Position numbers and translations under genes: made by a program. DNA of 64,000 bases from Bradyrhizobium stylosanthis (lineage in GTDB: Bacteria; Pseudomonadota; Alphaproteobacteria; Rhizobiales; Xanthobacteraceae): positions 1,090,580-1,154,579 of the forward strand of contig NZ_LVEM01000001.1 in NCBI RefSeq assembly GCF_001641335.1. The letters run 5' to 3'. Positions within the stretch are counted from its first letter, which is position 1, and the number at the start of each line of letters is the position of its first letter. Positions 1-7,968 of the stretch are shown in pieces. The notes beneath the pieces are model-generated. The model did not search any database, had not been told where the DNA came from, and saw nothing but the letters and a program-made list of their open reading frames with translations.

Positions 1-222
1 GCGCTGCCTCCGGACAAGAGCGTCCTAGAGGTGGCGGAGGCGGCGGGGGTATCGATCGACTATTCCTGCAGGGTCGGGGTCTGCGGGGTCTGCAAGACGC
101 ATCTGCTGCAGGGAAACGTCACGATGGAAGTCCAGGATGCCCTGACCGCGGACGAAAGGACGAATGGTCTCATCCTGGCCTGCCAGGCGAGATCCGTCGG
201 CGATCTGGTCGTCGAGGCCTGA
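1..222 (+). CDS. C-terminal [2Fe-2S] ferredoxin domain of an oxidoreductase (5' end outside the window)
   Basis: The reading frame is open from base 1 and stops with TGA at 220-222, so only the last 73 residues are visible. They form a plant-type [2Fe-2S] ferredoxin fold. The cysteines at visible residues 23, 28 and 31 (C-x4-C-x2-C) and the fourth at 61 are the usual cluster ligands. In this family such a domain often ends a flavin reductase that passes electrons from NAD(P)H to a partner; the flavin part would lie upstream, which is inference. The next gene, a membrane b-type cytochrome, starts 1 base after the stop, so they are probably co-transcribed. A GTG at 31 lies inside the domain and is unlikely to be the true start. 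Confidence 0.8.
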   Translation, partial: ALPPDKSVLEVAEAAGVSIDYSCRVGVCGVCKTHLLQGNVTMEVQDALTADERTNGLILACQARSVGDLVVEA

Positions 223-223
223 C

Positions 224-931
224 ATGGTGAACGCGAGAGAGCGCCTGATTGCCGACCTCGTTTTGGCAAGCCTGTTGCTGCTGGTGCCGGCGTTCCTGCT
301 CCACGCCGACGGCAGGTTTGCAGGAAGCCTGGCCGGCTTTGTGCTCGGGGCCGGTGCGGCTGCGTTGATGGTTCTGCTTCTCGTCTATCCCCTGACCAAA
401 TACAGCGCGGTGCTGAAGGCCATGGTCACGCGATGCGTGTCGATGCCGGCGCTGCTGGCATTTCACGCCTATGCCGGCATCGTCGCGGCTTTCCTCGGCC
501 TTCTGCACACCGGGCACAAGTTTCAGAGCCCGCTTGGGATCGCTCTGGTGGCCAGCATGCTGATCGTCGTCGTCACCGGATTGGTCGGACGCTACTACCT
601 GCCGCAGACCGCGACGGAGCTCCGGCAGCAGCAGGCGCATCTGGCGACCTTGAGGTCAGCCTACGAGCATGTTGCAGCGTCGCTATCGTCGCCCGAGCGT
701 GCCGCGCATGACGGTGCGGCGATGCGGGCCTCCGCCGTGCAGACCGTGCCGCTGTTGCAGCTCGTTGACGGCATCTCCGACGTCGAAGCGGCGATCGGCT
801 CGAGTGAGGCAGTCAAGAAGATCTTCATGCAACGGATCGGGCTGCACGTCCTCGCCGCGATCGTTATGTATTCGCTGCTTGCCGTGCACGTGGCGGCCGA
901 GGTCTATTACGGGCTGCGGTGGCTCGCGTGA
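224..931 (+). CDS. Membrane b-type cytochrome-like protein with two histidine pairs
   Basis: 235 residues. I place the start at the ATG just after the ferredoxin-domain stop. Hydrophobic segments lie at about residues 8-27, 36-55, 74-96, 105-122 and 205-225. His81 and His95 share one segment, and His208 and His222 share another. Both pairs are 14 apart, the spacing expected for four ligands of two b hemes stacked across a membrane. I infer a diheme b-type electron carrier of the inner membrane. The soluble stretch between (about 125-200) is helical and charged. The gene sits between a [2Fe-2S] protein and a multiheme c-type cytochrome, which fits a transmembrane electron conduit. I cannot name the family or the terminal acceptor. 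Confidence 0.65.
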   Translation: MVNARERLIADLVLASLLLLVPAFLLHADGRFAGSLAGFVLGAGAAALMVLLLVYPLTKYSAVLKAMVTRCVSMPALLAFHAYAGIVAAFLGLLHTGHKFQSPLGIALVASMLIVVVTGLVGRYYLPQTATELRQQQAHLATLRSAYEHVAASLSSPERAAHDGAAMRASAVQTVPLLQLVDGISDVEAAIGSSEAVKKIFMQRIGLHVLAAIVMYSLLAVHVAAEVYYGLRWLA

Positions 932-1707
932 CGATCAGAGGCCTGCTCTACGTCGTGGCTGCGACGCTGGCCTTGGGAGGTGCTGCCGTCGCGTCGATCG
1001 CTTTGTATCGGGGCGGCTCTGGAATCATCTCGGGATGGACGAGGTTCGTCAGTCCCGGACCGCTCTCGGCGAAGCATGCGTTTCTGTCCGACCAATGCGA
1101 GAGCTGCCATGCGCCCGTCAAAGGGGTCGCGGGGGCCGCCTGCATCGCCTGTCACGCGCCTTCCGCTGCCGATCTCGCCAAGCCGTCGACGGCGTTTCAT
1201 GCCGTGGCGGGCGCTGAATGCTCAGGCTGCCATCGCGAGCATGCGGGCGAGCGGCGGCCGATCAGGATGAACCACGCGTCGCTGCTGCAAGTTACGATGC
1301 CGCCCTCCGGCGGGAGGCTGTTCGGCCGGGCCGCGGCCGATCAACTGACAGCGGATCTGAAGGAGTTTCTCGGCCTGCCGGGATCAGAGCAGCGAGAAAG
1401 GACGGCGCTCGACTGCGCCAACTGCCACAGCAACCAGGAGCCGCACCGCGAATTGTTCGGGCGGGACTGCGCGGAGTGTCACGGGCTGACGTCCTGGAAA
1501 ATCGCGGGCTTCCTGCATCCCTCGCCGACGTCGCGGGACTGTGCTCAATGCCATCAGGCGCCGCCGAGCCACTACATGGGGCACTTCCTGATGATGGACC
1601 GCATGATCGCCGGGCAGGAGCATGCGTCGGTCGATCAATGCTTCCTGTGCCACAGAACCGACTCGTTCAACGACATCAAGGGCGTCGGCTGGATGAGACA
1701 TCATTGA
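928..1707 (+). CDS. Seven-heme c-type cytochrome, membrane-anchored
   Basis: About 259 residues with seven CxxCH heme-binding motifs (CESCH, CIACH, CSGCH, CANCH, CAECH, CAQCH, CFLCH) at about residues 57, 72, 98, 163, 181, 205 and 238. An N-terminal hydrophobic segment (about residues 5-27) is an uncleaved anchor or signal, so the hemes face the periplasm. The first three motifs are separated from the last four by a heme-free stretch of about 60 residues. Many extra histidines could be distal ligands. I chose the GTG at 928 because it overlaps the preceding stop as GTGA, suggesting translational coupling; an in-frame GTG at 919 is the alternative. With the two upstream genes it probably carries electrons from an NAD(P)H-linked reductase through the membrane. 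Donor and acceptor are unknown. Confidence 0.85.
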   Translation: MTIRGLLYVVAATLALGGAAVASIALYRGGSGIISGWTRFVSPGPLSAKHAFLSDQCESCHAPVKGVAGAACIACHAPSAADLAKPSTAFHAVAGAECSGCHREHAGERRPIRMNHASLLQVTMPPSGGRLFGRAAADQLTADLKEFLGLPGSEQRERTALDCANCHSNQEPHRELFGRDCAECHGLTSWKIAGFLHPSPTSRDCAQCHQAPPSHYMGHFLMMDRMIAGQEHASVDQCFLCHRTDSFNDIKGVGWMRHH

Positions 1708-1945
1708 CCAGCGCGACCGTGCGACGCAGTTGGGTGCAATATATTACGCAGGGCTCGACGAAAAAAAACGGAGACTACTTCCGTGCCGCATCGCGACGCG
1801 GGATGCTCGTGCCGAGCCTTTCATGCCCGCATGTCGCGCGCCTCTCATCGCCGTCCTGCAATACCGGTGCCGCGTGCGTCGTTTTCTATTGGCCGTCCCT
1901 GCAACCAGAGCTATATGTTCACGGTTCGAGACAGTGGGTGCAGGG

Positions 1946-2350
1946 ATGATTGGCTTGCGAAAGCCAAGACGAAAATGGTGGGGATGGCTTGTCGCCATCG
2001 CTTACCTGCTCGCGTCGATGACGCCGTCTCTCGCGATCTCGATCTCCCTCGACGCAGCTATGCAGTGCGACCATCGGGCCGATCGGTCCATGGATGCGCA
2101 CGAGCACGATGATGATCCCGGGTCGCCGGTGCATTCGCATGCGATGGCCGGGGATTGCGACGATGATCAGGACCGGCCCGGTGACCGGCATGCGACCTGT
2201 TGCGGCTCGGTGCTTTGCTTCAGCGCCGTGTGGCCGCAAGCTCCCGTCATCGCGGAGCACGCCGTGCCGCGCTCGCGCTGCGAGGCGCAGCCTGGCGTGA
2301 TCGGCGACGAGGGCACCTTCCGCCGTCACTACCGTCCCCCCATCACCTGA
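1946..2350 (+). CDS. Exported His/Asp/Cys-rich protein, possibly metal-related
   Basis: 134 residues. The start is the ATG preceded by a purine-rich GCAGGG. A basic N-terminus and a hydrophobic stretch (about residues 10-32) form a signal peptide or anchor. The mature part has a dense run of His, Asp and Cys from about residue 39 to 85 (for example DAHEHDDD, HSHAMAGDCDDD and an ATCCGS element). It ends with an RPPI motif seen in related small rhizobial exported proteins. Such composition suggests binding of a divalent metal; that is inference from composition only. The next gene is an ECF-like sigma factor with its own Cys-rich tail, so a shared metal or redox role is possible. Not recognised as a named protein. 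Confidence 0.6.
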   Translation: MIGLRKPRRKWWGWLVAIAYLLASMTPSLAISISLDAAMQCDHRADRSMDAHEHDDDPGSPVHSHAMAGDCDDDQDRPGDRHATCCGSVLCFSAVWPQAPVIAEHAVPRSRCEAQPGVIGDEGTFRRHYRPPIT

Positions 2351-2703
2351 GATAGCCGACCGAAAACCGGACTGCGTCGCTCCAGGTTCGAGCGCCGACC
2401 GGCTCGTCTGCGAAGGGCGCTGGCCCGACGCGGATGACGCCGACGCGCGCCAGGATATCGCGCACAGCGGAGTGAGCACGCCGGTCTCGGTGTTGCTCGC
2501 GCGCGCCGTGCGATGAGCGGACCAACGCCGAGAAAGCGATCACCGGTTTGCGGAAGGCGAGGTTGTCGCGCGAGCGCTGCCATCGCGGCGATCTCTCGCG
2601 CCCACCCGTTCGGAAGGCCGTCGTCCTCGCGGATGGCAGCCGTGCCGTCGCGTTTCCGCTTCCGCGAAGCGATCTACTGAATGTCATGCAAGGACGATGC
2701 GTC
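2351..2703. other. Intergenic region upstream of the ECF-like sigma factor
   Basis: About 350 bases without a convincing gene. The sigma-factor frame stays open upstream to 2548, but that extension lacks family similarity. I see no clear hairpin terminator or recognisable promoter, though the sigma-factor promoter should lie here. Confidence 0.4.
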
Positions 2704-3315
2704 ATGAAGTCGCCAAACGCGAATCTTCCGGTGCGAGCAGCCGGCTCCGAGGAAGGGCAGGAGGCGATCGTTCGCGCCGCCCTCATCGGCAGCTACGATC
2801 GTCTGCGCGCCTACCTGCAACGACGCTTTGGCGGCAAGGCGGAAGCGGAGGAGGTGCTGCAGGCATTCATGTTGCGTGCGCTCGAGCGGTCAGGCGACAT
2901 TCGCGACGCAGACCTGGTGCGAGGCTGGCTGAGCCGGGTCCTGGCGACGACCATCGCCGACTTCCATCGCCAGGCATCGAGAAGCAGGACGCGGGAGATG
3001 CCGTTCCCGCATGAGCTCAACGATCGCCTCGCGGCCGACCAGGACGCCGCGGCGAATGCCGCGGTCTGCGAGTGTCTTCACGCCCATCTGTCCCTGCTCA
3101 AGCCGGAGCATGCCGAAGTCATCAGGCGGATCGATCTCGCCGGTGAACAGCGGGAGCTGGTTGCCGTCGATCTGGGCGTGACCGTGAACAACCTCACGGT
3201 TCGGCTTCACCGTGCGCGGCACGCTCTGAAGGAACGTCTCGAGCAGACCTGTGTCGTATGTCTGGAGGAGAGCTTCTGGGAATGTCGCTGCGCCGACACC
3301 CGAGGTCCGTCCTAG
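2704..3315 (+). CDS. ECF-like sigma-70 family factor with C-terminal Cys-rich tail
   Basis: 203 residues from the ATG at 2704, chosen because AAGGA lies 9-13 bases upstream; an ATG at 2686 is also in frame. Region 2 spans about residues 24-92 and region 4 about 120-180, with a recognisable helix-turn-helix and the RLHRARHAL element. The tail carries Cys183, Cys186, Cys194 and Cys196 (C-x2-C-x7-C-x-C), and a further CxC lies at 122-124. Similar Cys-rich tails occur in ECF factors that sense metal or redox directly; CorE is the named example, and whether this protein works that way is inference. No anti-sigma gene is adjacent: the downstream gene is convergent and overlaps by 4 bases. The likely partner is the His/Cys-rich exported protein upstream. 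Confidence 0.8.
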   Translation: MKSPNANLPVRAAGSEEGQEAIVRAALIGSYDRLRAYLQRRFGGKAEAEEVLQAFMLRALERSGDIRDADLVRGWLSRVLATTIADFHRQASRSRTREMPFPHELNDRLAADQDAAANAAVCECLHAHLSLLKPEHAEVIRRIDLAGEQRELVAVDLGVTVNNLTVRLHRARHALKERLEQTCVVCLEESFWECRCADTRGPS

Positions 3316-6038
3316 CCGGCCTCGCGCCGGCGGCCCTCGCTGCCGCTGCGCTGGGCGAGCCGGCTGCGATGCAGCGCGAACAGCTCCAGCATCTTGTCGG
3401 CGGGCTTGGCGGCACTGAACAGATAGCCCTGCATCTCGGAGCAGCCGAGCGTGCGCAGCAGGCGCTGCTGCTCCTCGGTCTCGACGCCCTCGGCCGTGGT
3501 GGTCATGCGGCGGGCGGCCGCGAGGTTGACGACGGCCTGCACGATGCTGGCGGAGCCGTCGGGGCCGGCGATGTCGTCGACGAAGCAGCGGTCGATCTTG
3601 ATCTTGTCGAACGGGAAGCGGTGCAGGTAGCTCAGCGAGGAATAACCGGTGCCGAAATCGTCGAGCGCAATGCGCACGCCGATGGCGCGGAGCTGGTGCA
3701 GGATCGCAAGCGCGGTGTCGTCGTCGCGGATCAGCACCGCCTCGGTGATCTCGAGCTCGAGCCGGCTCGCCGGCAGATTCGACGCGGCGAGCGCGGCCAT
3801 GATCTTGAGCGCCAGCGTGCCGCTCTTGAACTGCACCGGCGAGACGTTGACGGCGAGGCGGATGTCGTCGGGCCAGGTCGCGGCATCCCGGCAGGCGGTC
3901 GCCAGCACCCATTCGCCGATCTCGTTGATCAGACCGGTGTCCTCGGCGATCGGGATGAACTCGGCGGGTGAGACCATGCCGCGTTCGGGATGGCGCCAGC
4001 GCACCAGCGCCTCGCAGCCGGTGATGCGGTCGTCCTTCAGCGCGAGGCAGGGCTGGTAGTAGACCTCGAGGCCGCCATGGGCGATGGCGTGGCGCAGGTC
4101 GATCTCGAGCTGCCGCCGTTCGCGGACCTTGGCGTCCATCTCCGGCTCGAAGAAGCGATAGGTCCGGCGTCCTGCGGATTTGGCGGCATACATCGCCAGG
4201 TCCGCGTTCTTCAGGATCTGGTCCAGCGCCGTGCCGTGTCCCGGCGCCAGCGCGATGCCGATGCTGGCGTCGCTGGTGAGATGATGGCCCATGCAGTCGA
4301 TGGGCGTGCGGATGGCCTGGAAGACCCGGGCGACGAGATCGTTGACCTGGTCCGGCGACGTCACCGCGCTCTGCACGATGGCGAACTCGTCGCCGCCGAG
4401 CCGCGCCACGAAATCGGTCGGACCGGCGCAGCGGCTGAGGCTCGTTGCCAATGCTTTCAGGAGCTCGTCGCCGACGAGATGGCCGAGCGCGTCGTTGACG
4501 CCCTTGAACTCGTCGATGTCGATGTAGTGGACCGCAACTTCTTCGCCGTTGGCGATCACCGCCAGCTCCTGGCGCAGATGCTCGTGGAACATGGCGCGGT
4601 TGGGCAGGTCGGTCAGCGCGTCGTAATGGGCGAGGTGCGTGATGCGCTCCTCGATGCGCCGGCGCTCGGTGATGTCCTCGTGCGTCGCCACCCAGCCGCC
4701 GTCCGCGAGCGGTTCGTTGAGGATGTGGATCGAGCGGCCGTCGGCGGTGTCGACCACCATGGAATTGCGCACGTGAATGTCGCGCAGCACGCGTTCGACA
4801 TACTGATCGATGTCGCCGGTGAACGAGCCGGTCGTCTTGCGATGGGCGATGATGTCGTGGAAGCTGCAGCCGGGCTTCACCACGGCGGTCGACAGGCCGT
4901 ACATGTCGATGTAGCGCTGGTTGCACACCACCATCCGCCGGTCCGCGTCGAACAGCAGCAAACCCTGGGTCATGTTGTTGACGGCGCGGTCGAGCCGTTG
5001 CTTTTCCAGCGTCAGCCGCTCGCGCGAGAGGCGGTGCTGCTCCAGCAGCTTGCGCACGATCGCGATCAGGACGCCGGCGATGGCGAGCGCGGACGAGGCG
5101 GCGACCGAGATCAGGATGCCGATCTGCTCGCGCCAGTCCGTCAGGGCCGCCGCGCGTGTCGTGGTGGCCATCATCAGGATCGGGAAGTGGGGCAGGGCGT
5201 GCGAGGCGATCAGGCGGTCTTCGCCGTCGACCGGACTCATGAAGCGACCGGCGAAGTGATCGAGCCCGAAGACGCGCTGGTGCTCGAACGGGCCGGTCTT
5301 AAAATTCTGCCCCATCAGCTCGCTGGAATGGGGATAACGGGCGAGCAGCGTGCCGTCCCGGTGCAGCATCGAGATCGTCGCACCTTCGCCGAGCACGACA
5401 GACTCGAAGAACTTCTCGAAATTGGCGGGCTCGATGCCGCGACCGACCACGCCCATGAACTCGCCGTTCGGGCCGATGATCTTGCGCACGATGAGGATGG
5501 TCCAGGCGCCGGAGATGCGGCTGTGCAGCGGTTCGATCAGGACATCGGGCGAATAGGGATCGTACTTGAAGGTACGGAAATAGGCGCGATCGGACACGTT
5601 GATCTTGGGCGCCGGCCATGCCGTCGACGAATTGATCACGTTGCCGTCGGAATCGATGATGTTGACGCCGCCCATGTAGGGCAGCGCCTCGATCTTCGAG
5701 CGCAGCATGCGGTGGATGTCCTGGCCGGAAAGGCGCTTGCGATACTCATCCGCGCCGGCGACGCCGATGCCGCGGACGTGGTCGACGAAGTCCTTCTGGA
5801 TGACCGCGAAGTCCTGCAGTTGCTGGTCGAAATGATGCGCGAGCATCAGCACGGTGTTTTCCAGCTCGCGGCCGGAATTGCGCAGCGCGCGTTCGCGGAA
5901 GTTCTGCGCCATCAGCGTCGCACCGACCGCGATCGCGGCGATCAGCAGCGTGCCGCCGACCACCAGCCAGCGGATCGGTCCGCTGCGTACGAAGGCTTGG
6001 TCAAACAGACGGCTGCCAAATCTCGTCATCACACGCAA
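3312..6038 (-). CDS. Membrane sensor with Cache, PAS, GGDEF and EAL domains (c-di-GMP turnover)
   Basis: 908 residues. A transmembrane helix at about 22-44 and another at 305-328 enclose a periplasmic Cache-type sensor domain (about 46-300). A PAS domain follows (about 345-455), then GGDEF (about 465-625) and EAL (about 640-890). The GGDEF motif is intact at 548-552, and the EAL domain keeps its EAL triplet at 676-678 plus the DDFGTGYSSL and AEGVET elements. Both diguanylate cyclase and phosphodiesterase activity are therefore possible. The product-inhibition site RxxD expected just upstream of GGDEF reads GPTD and is not conserved. The 3' end overlaps the ECF-like sigma gene tail to tail by 4 bases. 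A lone Flp pilin gene is divergent from it. Confidence 0.93.
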   Translation of the reverse strand: MRVMTRFGSRLFDQAFVRSGPIRWLVVGGTLLIAAIAVGATLMAQNFRERALRNSGRELENTVLMLAHHFDQQLQDFAVIQKDFVDHVRGIGVAGADEYRKRLSGQDIHRMLRSKIEALPYMGGVNIIDSDGNVINSSTAWPAPKINVSDRAYFRTFKYDPYSPDVLIEPLHSRISGAWTILIVRKIIGPNGEFMGVVGRGIEPANFEKFFESVVLGEGATISMLHRDGTLLARYPHSSELMGQNFKTGPFEHQRVFGLDHFAGRFMSPVDGEDRLIASHALPHFPILMMATTTRAAALTDWREQIGILISVAASSALAIAGVLIAIVRKLLEQHRLSRERLTLEKQRLDRAVNNMTQGLLLFDADRRMVVCNQRYIDMYGLSTAVVKPGCSFHDIIAHRKTTGSFTGDIDQYVERVLRDIHVRNSMVVDTADGRSIHILNEPLADGGWVATHEDITERRRIEERITHLAHYDALTDLPNRAMFHEHLRQELAVIANGEEVAVHYIDIDEFKGVNDALGHLVGDELLKALATSLSRCAGPTDFVARLGGDEFAIVQSAVTSPDQVNDLVARVFQAIRTPIDCMGHHLTSDASIGIALAPGHGTALDQILKNADLAMYAAKSAGRRTYRFFEPEMDAKVRERRQLEIDLRHAIAHGGLEVYYQPCLALKDDRITGCEALVRWRHPERGMVSPAEFIPIAEDTGLINEIGEWVLATACRDAATWPDDIRLAVNVSPVQFKSGTLALKIMAALAASNLPASRLELEITEAVLIRDDDTALAILHQLRAIGVRIALDDFGTGYSSLSYLHRFPFDKIKIDRCFVDDIAGPDGSASIVQAVVNLAAARRMTTTAEGVETEEQQRLLRTLGCSEMQGYLFSAAKPADKMLELFALHRSRLAQRSGSEGRRREAG

Positions 6039-6345
6039 TCATTGCCCTGCACACGCCAGGATCAATTCTGGATCCTCAAAACATCCGTTGGTTTACGGGA
6101 ACGATGTGGAGGCGGAGTTAGGAAGCGCAGTTAACGCGACATGAATACCCACACGCAAATGCGATCGATGCGCGCGATGCGGGACGTGCAGGAATTGCCG
6201 AAGCGTCGCGCGATGCCGGTCAGTTTCTGCCGGTCGCGCGAGGATCAACCAAGGCTTAACCATCTAAGGTGCTGGCGATCCTCACGTCGGGCAATGGCAC
6301 GCGATTTGCGAACATGCCTGCCGACGACACAGTGAGGAGTTGATC
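6039..6345. other. Divergent intergenic region between the GGDEF-EAL gene and the Flp pilin gene
   Basis: About 307 bases with no credible gene. It is less GC-rich near 6055-6110 and 6245-6275 and must hold the divergent promoters for the two flanking genes. TTAACC followed by CTAA at 6256-6268 is AT-rich, but I cannot assign it to a regulator. A GAGGAGT ribosome binding site for the pilin lies at 6334-6340. Confidence 0.45.
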
Positions 6346-6510
6346 ATGAAAACCGTTTTGAAGAACTTCATTGCCGACGAATCCGGCGCGACCGCGATTG
6401 AATACGGCCTGATCGCCGCCGGCATCGCGCTCGCCATCATCGCCGTGGTCAACAACCTCGGCTCGACGCTGAAGCTGAAGTTCGGCTCGATCAGCACGTC
6501 ACTGAAGTAG
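6346..6510 (+). CDS. Flp-type pilin precursor
   Basis: 54 residues, preceded by a strong GAGGAGT ribosome binding site. The short leader ends in Gly14, and the following ATAIEYGLIAAGIAL has Glu at +5 and Tyr at +6 of the predicted mature protein, the class IVb (Flp) prepilin signature. A single hydrophobic helix follows to about residue 38. Such pilins are cleaved by a TadV/CpaA-type peptidase and assembled by the Tad secretion machine. No tad/cpa gene is in the window, so this copy is an orphan relative to its assembly genes. A terminator-like perfect hairpin lies downstream. Confidence 0.93.
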   Translation: MKTVLKNFIADESGATAIEYGLIAAGIALAIIAVVNNLGSTLKLKFGSISTSLK

Positions 6511-6577
6511 CGGAGCAAAGCGTTTTCGAGCGAAGTGGGTACCGGTTCGCGTCAAGAAAACGCGTCAAAACAAAACG
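6511..6577. repeat. Intergenic repeat of the AAAGCGTTTTCGAGCGAAG type
   Basis: The sequence from the pilin stop to about 6577 matches, from memory, a dispersed intergenic repeat common in Bradyrhizobium and relatives (GCGTTTTCGAGCGAAGTGG, then ACCGGTTCGCGT, then AAGAAAACGCGTCAAAAC). Its ends are partly complementary (GCGTTTTC against GAAAACGC), so the transcript can fold. Only one copy is seen in this window, so repeat status rests on recognition. Confidence 0.6.
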
Positions 6578-6581
6578 AGAG

Positions 6582-6608
6582 TTCCGTTCCGATGCGATCG
6601 GAACGGAA
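6582..6608 (-). terminator. Perfect 12-bp hairpin terminator of the trp/moaC operon
   Basis: TTCCGTTCCGAT (6582-6593) and ATCGGAACGGAA (6597-6608) pair perfectly around a 3-base GCG loop. On the minus strand the stem starts 2 bases after the moaC stop codon and is followed by CTCGTTTTGTTTTG, a U-rich run, as expected for an intrinsic terminator. It may also stop transcription arriving from the pilin gene on the plus strand, but there the U-run is missing. Confidence 0.85.
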
Positions 6609-6610
6609 TT

Positions 6611-7138
6611 CTAGGCGCGGTAATGGCCGGACTTGCCGCCGAGCTTTTCGACAAGATGGATGCCCTCGATACGCACGCCGCGCTCGACCGCCTTGATCAT
6701 GTCGTAGATGGTGAGGCAGGCGACCGACACGGCCGTGAGCGCCTCCATCTCGACGCCGGTCGGGCCGGTGACCTTGACGCTGGCGCGCACGAGGCAGCCC
6801 GGCAGTTTCGCATCCGGCTCGATGTCGACGGTGACCTTCGACAGCGCCAGCGGATGACAGAGCGGGATCAGCTCGGAAGTGCGCTTGGCCGCCATGATGC
6901 CGGCGATGCGCGCGGTGCCGAGCACGTCGCCCTTCTTGGCGTTGCCGGACACGATCAGGTCGAGCGTCGCCTTCGTCATGAGGACGCGGCCTTCCGCGAC
7001 CGCGAGCCGCTCGGTCGCGGGCTTGGCCGAGACGTCCACCATCCGCGCCTCGCCGGAGGCACCGATATGGGTGAGGGCAGGGCCGGGCTTGGTCGATTTG
7101 GCCTTGGTCGGTTTGGTCTTCGCAGGCTTGCGCGCCAT
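6611..7138 (-). CDS. moaC: MoaC, cyclic pyranopterin monophosphate synthase
   Basis: 175 residues. MoaC works with MoaA to turn GTP into cyclic pyranopterin monophosphate, the first step of molybdenum cofactor synthesis in the cytosol. The conserved core begins near residue 22 ([16 protein letters not shown]). It includes [12 protein letters not shown] and the [18 protein letters not shown] block with the active-site lysine (DMIKA). The first 20 residues are an added Lys/Pro/Thr-rich tail ([12 protein letters not shown]) before the usual start. The gene starts 1 base beyond the trpC stop and ends the ppiD-trpD-trpC-moaC operon. In many relatives moeA follows moaC; here a terminator follows directly. 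Confidence 0.96.
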   Translation of the reverse strand: MARKPAKTKPTKAKSTKPGPALTHIGASGEARMVDVSAKPATERLAVAEGRVLMTKATLDLIVSGNAKKGDVLGTARIAGIMAAKRTSELIPLCHPLALSKVTVDIEPDAKLPGCLVRASVKVTGPTGVEMEALTAVSVACLTIYDMIKAVERGVRIEGIHLVEKLGGKSGHYRA

Positions 7139-7139
7139 G

Positions 7140-7961
7140 TCAGCGCGTGCCCGTGGCGCGCGTTCCGCCCTCGCGCGCGAGCAGCGTGCGCGTGGCCGCC
7201 GTGACGTCGGCCTGCCGCATCAGGCTCTCGCCGACCAGGAAGGTCGACATGCCGACGCGCTCGAGCCGGGCGAGGTCGGCGGGCGTGAAGATGCCGCTTT
7301 CGCCGACCATCAGCCGGTCCGCAGGGATCAGCGGCGCCAGCGTCTCGCTGGTCGCCAGCGTGGTCTCGAACGTGCGCAGATTGCGGTTGTTGACGCCGAT
7401 CATCGGCGAACGCAGCCTCAAAGCCCGGTCGAGCTCGGCGCGGTCATGGATCTCGATCAGCACGTCCATGCCATAGCCGATCGCGGCGTCCTCAAGGTCT
7501 TTGGCGGTGGCATCGTCGAGCGCGGCCATGATGATCAGGATGCAGTCGGCACCGTGCGCGCGCGCTTCCGCCACCTGATAGGTGTCGAACATGAAATCCT
7601 TGCGCAGGACAGGCAACGAGGTCGCCGCACGCGCGGCCACCATGAAGTCGAGATGGCCCTGGAACGAGGGCGTGTCCGTCAGCACCGACAGACAGGCGGC
7701 GCCGCCGGCCTCATAGGCCTTGGCGAGAAGCGGCGGATCGAAATCGGCGCGGATCAGTCCCTTCGAGGGCGAGGCCTTCTTGACCTCGGCGATAAGCGCG
7801 TAGTCGCCATTGGCGTGCTTCGCCCTGATCGCGCGCACGAAGCCGCGCGGAGCGGCTTGCGCCTTGGCCTTGGCCTCGACCGCCGACAGCGGCTGCGCGC
7901 GCTTGGCGGCGGCGATCTCCTCGCGCTTGTAGGCCTCGATCTTGGTCAGGATGTCCGACAT
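7140..7961 (-). CDS. trpC: Indole-3-glycerol phosphate synthase
   Basis: 273 residues, normal length for a monofunctional enzyme. It closes the indole ring in tryptophan synthesis, converting carboxyphenylaminodeoxyribulose phosphate to indole-3-glycerol phosphate. Landmarks in order are [12 protein letters not shown] (catalytic Lys), [22 protein letters not shown] and VGESGI, all of the TrpC (beta/alpha)8 barrel. The C-terminal end is an Arg/Thr-rich extension. It lies 7 bases after trpD and is almost contiguous with moaC, so the three are surely one transcription unit. Confidence 0.97.
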   Translation of the reverse strand: MSDILTKIEAYKREEIAAAKRAQPLSAVEAKAKAQAAPRGFVRAIRAKHANGDYALIAEVKKASPSKGLIRADFDPPLLAKAYEAGGAACLSVLTDTPSFQGHLDFMVAARAATSLPVLRKDFMFDTYQVAEARAHGADCILIIMAALDDATAKDLEDAAIGYGMDVLIEIHDRAELDRALRLRSPMIGVNNRNLRTFETTLATSETLAPLIPADRLMVGESGIFTPADLARLERVGMSTFLVGESLMRQADVTAATRTLLAREGGTRATGTR

Positions 7962-7968
7962 GTCAGGC

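Noticed and set aside
3990..6134. 714-residue open frame on the plus strand opposite the GGDEF-EAL gene
   Set aside because: It is antisense to a gene with clear domain motifs, has no recognisable family and is rich in Arg, Ala, His, Asp and Val, typical of antisense frames in high-GC DNA.
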